A stretch of 64,000 nt of DNA from Elysia crispata (lineage: Eukaryota > Mollusca > Gastropoda > Plakobranchidae). The position numbers were made by a program, and so were the translations under genes. Below, one piece after another: positions 1 through 64,000 of this stretch; position 1 is the first letter of the stretch, and every line of letters starts with the position of its first letter. The notes under the pieces are model-generated. The model ran no database searches, was not told where the DNA came from, and saw nothing but the letters and a program-made list of their open reading frames with translations. The stretch spans positions 507,501 through 571,500 of the forward strand of contig JAWDGP010003607.1 of assembly GCA_033675545.1 (NCBI GenBank). The letters are read 5' to 3'.

Positions 1-240
1 TATAAATTTGTATTTGAGAGAAACAAAAGCAAATCAATGAGCTATCAGGGAAATGATTAAAAGAGAGACTTGGCAAAAAGAAAGAGGCAAAGAGAAAAAA
101 TGTAGGGATGCGGATAGAAGAGAGGAATGAGGGAGATACAAAGAAGGTGATATAGAAACAGCAAGAAAAGAGAGAGACAGTTTTATTGAAAGGGAGATGA
201 AGAGATAGAGAGATAGATAGATAGATCCATAGTTAGATAG

Positions 241-355
<115 letters not shown>

Positions 356-844
356 GTGAGAAAGGGCATAAATTATTGGTAAGAAAGAGAAAGAAGATGG
401 AAGTTTTGAGAGAGAGATAGAAATGATTAGAAATATTTAGAGAGAAGAAAAGAAAGAGAGAGAGAGAAATAGAAAGAGATAGAGAAAGAGAAAGAGAGTT
501 CTTGGAACACATGCCCATGCGTGATTATACCTGGAAAAAGGAGCGAAACGAAAAACAATTTAGAAATCCATTTTTAAATGGCATCAAACTAAACTTCTTT
601 ATTCATCCCTCGGTTAAAAATGTGCACACCCTTAGCTTTTTTTTTTTTTTTTTTTTTGAATTTCTTTGTTGTTTATTTGCTCAATTTTAAAGGTAAAACT
701 GCATTGTTATTGACAGACTTTGCGCTTCTCTTTCTACCCCTTTCTCTATCTCATTCTGTGTATTTCTCTCTCAAAGTCGCTCCTACTTCTACTTCTTTGA
801 ATTTTTCCAAGGGATAACTGCGTGAATTTTAATGACATTGTGTT

Positions 845-1352
845 CAACTATATATAACTTATGTAACTTAGATAACTAACATCTTCTCGACCTTGTCTTC
901 ATCGTTTATATAACTAACATCTTACTAACCTTGTATTCACTTTATATAACTAAAATCTTCCCAACCTTGTCTTCATCGTTTATATAACTAACATCTTCTC
1001 AACCTTGTCTTCATCGTTTATATGACTAACATCTTCTCAACCTTGTCTTCATCGTTTATATGACTAACATCTTCTCAACCTTGTCTTCATCGTTTATATG
1101 ACTAACATCTTTCCAACCAACCTTGTCTTCATCATTTATATAACTAACATCTTACTAACCTTGTATTCACTTTATATAACTAAAATCTTCCCAACCTTGT
1201 CTTCAACGTTTATATAACTAACATCTTCGCAACCTTGCCTTCATCGTTTATATAACTAACATGTTCTCAACCTTGCCTTCATCGTTTATATAACTAACAT
1301 GTTCTCAACCTTGCCTTCATCGTTTATATAACTAACATCTTCCCACCCTTCG
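845..1352. repeat. 38-bp minisatellite, about 13 units
   Basis: A unit of about 38 bases (consensus beginning TATATAACTAACATCTTCTC and continuing AACCTTGTCTTCATCGTT) is repeated about 13 times. Variant units occur in blocks: a pair of variants (CTTACTAACCTTGTATTCAC then AAAATCTTCCC) at about 921-980 recurs at about 1151-1210, a 230-base higher-order period. The last units carry CATGTTCTC and CCTTGCC variants, and the final unit decays at about 1350. Confidence 0.93.
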
Positions 1353-1901
1353 CTGACTTCGTATAGAGAGATGGAGGGGTTCAGAGAGGAGAAGAGATAG
1401 AGAGATAGAGACTTATAGAGAGTGTCATGTGTCAAGACATGTGTCATGTAAAAAATAATAATAAATAGGCTAAACTGTTATGAGCAAAATTACGCATTGC
1501 TCAAAAAACGTTCTAAACATGCATGAAATTCTAGACAACAAAAACAAAAGACAGACGAGCGAGAGATTGAAATATGTTTGGAAAAATGCATGAACAAAAA
1601 TCGCTAGTTATAATGACATACCTGAATAATCCGCTCTAAAACCGAAGGAAAGGTGTAAAACTTTTTGGATATAAAGAGAGAGGAAGAGGAAGAGAGAGAG
1701 AGAGGTAGAGAAAGGGAGGTAGAGGAGAGTGGTAGACAGATGGTAGAAAGATATGAATAGAAAGCCAATGTGAGAATCATCAAACAATGGTGACGGAGTA
1801 ATGCAAAGATTAAAAGATAAATAATGGTTAAAGAGAGAAATCGAATGAGTTTGAGAGAGGAAACGATAACAAGCTAGCAGGTTAGATAGATTGAGAAAGA
1901 T

Positions 1902-2004
<103 letters not shown>

Positions 2005-2454
2005 TATAATTATTTCAAATACGTTCGAGGTCTATGTTTTTAATATGACACTCTGCTTAAAAATTATTTTAAATCACTGACCTAACTTTACTGGCACTAG
2101 ATCAAGAATGTGACCATGGTAAAATAATCTGATGACCGATCAAATCCAAACAATTTGTGAACTATGCCTATGAGGGTAACAGGGACAGTGCGTAAAGCGA
2201 AATGACTAAGTGTGAGGGAGAAAATTCTTGCAAATAGTAGATGGCAAATTTAGGTAGAGCAAAAGCAATGGAAATTTTAGACCTAGTCTATACCTGGAGT
2301 AGGGACAACGCAAAAAGTAGCTTAAGAGAGACCAGGTCAAAACTCATAAATTTGCTGTGGAAATTAAGACAACGTTAGCAACTATTTTTTTCGTAAATAA
2401 TATTGACGTTACAGATATTGAATTTGCGCCAGTCCTTTGGTTGGCGAAAGTATT

Positions 2455-2550
2455 GTTATCTTACTGGCAAAGTGTGAGCAAAGAGAAATGTCTTGTCCTA
2501 GAATACTGTTATCTTATTGGTACAATGTGAACAAAGAGAAATGTCTTCTG
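2455..2550. repeat. Local tandem duplication, 53-bp period
   Basis: GTTATCTTACTGGCAAAGTG at 2455 and GTTATCTTATTGGTACAATG at 2508 begin two copies of a unit sharing the downstream AGCAAAGAGAAATGTCTT-like segment. Divergence of a few bases indicates an old duplication. Confidence 0.85.
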
Positions 2551-2603
2551 TTTTAAAAGCTACCAATTGGTACCACAGGTGGCCATCTGAAGTGTCAATG
2601 GCT

Positions 2604-2635
2604 TGACGTCAATCAATTTTATCTTTATTATAAAA
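2604..2635 (+). promoter_or_regulatory. Promoter-like cluster: CRE palindrome plus TATA-like box
   Basis: A perfect TGACGTCA palindrome (cAMP-response-element consensus) at 2604-2611 is followed about 20 bases later by TTATTATAAAA. An E-box-like CAGGTG lies just upstream, near 2577. The spacing is that of a compact metazoan promoter and the orientation agrees with the gene, 1.7 kb upstream of its start codon. The motifs are seen; promoter function is inferred. Confidence 0.22.
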
Positions 2636-3858
2636 CAGCGGAACCTTCCATTCATTTTCTTGAGTCACCGTAAAATAGAGAGAAATTTCAATATTTTTTG
2701 CCAATTGATAAAACACCACTGCGAGATAAGATTTCGCGAAAAAAAAAAATAAGCAAAACATTGTTGCTTATGTTGATGTAATAAATGCGGAACCGATTTG
2801 TAGCGGTTTAGAAAAATCAACCACAAACCTACATTTTTCTAACTTGAGACCGACAAATAAAAAGAAAGGCGTGAGAACATCAAGGGCAACTAGTTTGAAA
2901 TGTGTGTTTGTCTTAAACAGTTTATATTGATTTCAATAAAAACCAACCATTATACTAATATCCTCACATAATCTCGCAGTGACTCGCCAGTAGTCGAAGT
3001 AAAACAATGTCAGTAACAAAAGCAACAGTAGGACTTGCTTTTTTTTTTTTTTTTAATTTAACTCTGTGGGCGAGTGCACGAGTACTAATAGCTGTGTATA
3101 AATTAGATCCACTATAATGCTGTCGTAGGAAGAAACCATTTTCAACAAACGAAGACTTTTTTTATGATTTTACAGTTGGTTCCGCTTACAATCAGTGTTT
3201 TCGATTCTCGTTAGTGCTGCAAACCCTGAGGGTTTTGACTTTTTAATATTTAGTTGTAAGATTCTTCAATGAAACACAAAGTAGCAGACGACTGGTCGCC
3301 AAAAGACCCCCGCCCCTCAAAAAAAGTTTCAGGCTGTTTAAAGAAAGAAAGCACAGTTTCATAACAAGTCAAGATCAAATAGTGGAAATCATTTAGCTTT
3401 TTTTTTTTCATGAATGAATCATTCTTTTCAATTGATAATAAAGCATCTGCCTTACTTTCATTCCGCTAGAAACAGGAAAAAATGAATTGACAGAAGCTGA
3501 TACGAGCAGGTATTAGAGACATGTCAGAATAATCTATCTCTTTCCTCGTTAAACTCGTTAACCTTATAGATACGACCTTGAAAAGAACCGTCACGAGAAC
3601 GCAAAACTGTACACATATTACTGCAATTCTTTTCACGCGCTGCGCAAATTTAAACACTGCTCTAATCACTTTCACCAGGAAACATCGGGCATGTTTACTT
3701 CGCCTCAGGCCATGCTTTGTATTTTTCATTTACGCCAACGACTCTTGAGAAAATGCCAAAACTGATTCATCATGTCACAATTTAAAGAAAAGAATCTTTA
3801 AAATTGCTTTTATTGATGCTTTGTTTAATTCTTAGTTGCTCTGTTTATTTTGTTTCAG

Positions 3859-3944
3859 ATGACGGAGATTACTCTGTGAACTTCAATCGTCTGTGTGTTT
3901 ATATCCAGGACTTCAGCCAATAAACCTCAGTCTTGGTCTCAAGG
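3859..3944 (+). other. Possible 5' UTR exon
   Basis: A strong acceptor-like sequence (pyrimidine-rich, TTTTGTTTCAG) ends at 3858. A GTTAGT donor-like site starts at 3945, about 390 bases before an acceptor-like site at 4330-4331 in front of the start codon. The interval contains a short upstream ATG frame of six codons and no longer frame. This would be a non-coding leader exon of the anosmin-like gene. It rests only on splice-site appearance. Confidence 0.25.
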
Positions 3945-4373
3945 GTTAGTTGTGCTCACTTTGACTATTTTTAGTGGTGGTCGTATTTACGTAGAGGAAA
4001 TAATTATAATTGTTGGAGTATTGTTAAAAGAAAAAACAAAAACCAAATAAGACATCCACATATTTTTCACTGACGAGAAAGAATTCTCTCGGCGCAAATT
4101 ACCATTGCTGTTCTTTGAGAGCCAGATTGAACTCTCTTGTGCGGTATCGAGTAAACAAGCTGTGGATTTAAACGTTTGAAATCATCCATTAGTCTAAGCT
4201 AAGAAACTGTTAAAATGTGACTTTAAACCAAAAGTTGGATATATTTCCCTATATCATTATACCTCACAATACAGGAGTGCCAGATTAGAATCTATAGTGA
4301 TGCTATGTGACCAATTCTTGTTGTCTCCAAGAACCGAATAAAAGTGTAAAGAGAAACAAGCTTAAAAGTCGCC

Positions 4374-62596
<58,223 letters not shown>

Positions 62597-62930
62597 GCAA
62601 GATGATGCTGTTACTTGCCTCTACAAACTTTAATTACTAGCTCCAAACAATTTACCGTTAGCCATATCTAAACAATAAGACTGTCCCATGTTCTTGAAAA
62701 AATCATTAACATTTTGGGTTAACCTTGCTCCTATTTGCGTCATTTGATGAGGGTTGAGTCGCTACAAGATAGAATTTTCAATTTAGCGGATCAGAGGTGA
62801 TAACGTCTGGTCCTTATTAATCTCAATAGCCGTGACTACACGGGTATTCATCTTTTTTGATGCATATCCGAATCTCTCTATTTCGCTGTTTTCCTTTTTT
62901 ATCTCTCCCTCTGACTGACTGTCTATCTGC

Positions 62931-63029
<99 letters not shown>

Positions 63030-64000
63030 GTATAAATTTTTGAAAATTATACAAACCTTCATTATTCTGCTTCATGTTGATTAATCTCATTGATTTTTTT
63101 CCAACTTCTCCCTTCTATCCAGACAGATATACCGTCCATTCCCCTATTGTTTCAAACCTACTATTGTATCCTATGGTTAAGGCGGAAATTAGTTTGGATC
63201 CTGTTGATTGTTTAACTCCCCGTATCCTATCTCTACTCCTCTAAGCCACCATCGATATCTGAAAATGTTATTAAAACCAGCACTAATTATTTTGATATTT
63301 CTATGTGGCTTCAACAGCTACAGAGCAATTTAATTTGATAAACATTTTCTTCTTGTCTTGACGGCTATTCTTTTATGTTGCGTTGATTCATAAAAAAAAA
63401 TACCATTTAGAGATGCAGACTTGCAGACATCGTTAAGCAGTTTTACCTTGAAATTACATTTCATATATTTAATTTTTGTGATCAATTTCTTATTTTCTTT
63501 ATGCAAACTTGGAATATTTCATTTCCCTAAGGTTAACCGAGCAAATAACTTTCTTTATGTAATGTAGTGGACGTAATAAGATCAAGTTTCGCAGATTAAT
63601 ATTGTCATTCAAGGAGCAAAAATATCGATTCAGTCTGTAAGAATGAGTGTCAACCATACATCTAAAAATGAGAGGTGTTTTCCATAACTCATAGTTGCTT
63701 GTTCAGAACTTTGAAAATCAAGGAAACCATTCTTTAGAAGTTTCATAAAATGATTCTGAATATTTTTTAAGCTATGTAAAAACATTCTGGTGTCTTCAGA
63801 AGGATGTGACTATCTCCGCATTAAATTGAAGTAATTAAACATCTAATGATAGCAATTTGACGATTACAAAAAATATTTACTTCCTTAATAATTTGTTGAA
63901 TATAAAGCTCTGTGTAGAAGCGAGTGAACCCTGTTTGTAGCCATCTGTTATTCTTTTTTTAAGCAATATTTTCAAAACGAAGACCCATTCCTTTGTAGCT
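62597..64000 (+). other. Start of intron 9, running off the window
   Basis: AT-rich sequence with one (CT)n tract. I looked for an acceptor followed by an in-frame FnIII G strand and found none, so the next exon probably lies beyond 64000. Confidence 0.6.
62934..63025. repeat. (CT)n microsatellite
   Basis: Pure CT run of about 92 bases, preceded by CTGACTGACTGTCTATC steps. Confidence 0.97.

Noticed and set aside
845-1352. Regular repeats that might suggest a CRISPR array
   Set aside because: The units are contiguous without unique spacers and the context is eukaryotic; it is a minisatellite.

Overview
This is a eukaryotic, animal-type window: AT-rich, dense in microsatellites, with small exons separated by large introns. 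The very abundant (GA)n/(CT)n, GACA and GATA tracts, and an interspersed repeat rich in AGATCTAGATC-type motifs, suggest a lophotrochozoan, most likely a gastropod mollusc. That placement is inference from sequence character; no search was run.

One protein-coding gene can be assembled, on the + strand from 4374 to the right-hand part of the window. Nine exons join in frame with no internal stop: 4374-4502, 44065-44142, 49767-49841, 50382-50430, 50870-51105, 58011-58140, 59598-59974, 61766-61976 and 62343-about 62596. The conceptual product (about 513 residues so far, open at the 3' end) has a signal peptide, a ten-cysteine N-terminal module, and three fibronectin type III (FnIII)-like modules. 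Its best match by pattern is anosmin-1 (ANOS1/KAL1, kal-1 in invertebrates), a secreted heparan-sulfate-binding adhesion protein that guides axons and migrating neurons. The whey acidic protein (WAP) domain that normally follows the cysteine-rich module is not visible, and the second FnIII repeat seems to be missing or replaced by a Ser/acidic linker. The cysteine-rich-then-FnIII layout leaves a ROS1/sevenless-type receptor as the main alternative.

Layout: 1-4373 is upstream DNA with GA tracts, a 38-bp minisatellite (about 845-1352), a promoter-like CRE plus TATA cluster (about 2604-2635) and a possible 5' UTR exon (3859-3944). The first intron (4503-44064) is 39.6 kb. It holds a frameshifted mariner-type transposon with terminal inverted repeats (about 17415-18838), two copies of an unclassified dispersed repeat (23335-24005 and 43307-43775), a long inverted repeat next to an (AT)n tract (5605-5902) and many GA/CT tracts. 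Intron 2 (44143-49766) holds compound GACA/CTGT/CTAT satellites and a third fragment of the dispersed repeat. Intron 5 (51106-58010) holds about 1.1 kb of GAT/GAG trinucleotide DNA, two further trinucleotide clusters and more GA/CT tracts. The last 1.4 kb is intron with one (CT)n tract.

No second host gene, tRNA, rRNA or CRISPR array could be supported. Most other open frames are translations of simple repeats or short chance frames.
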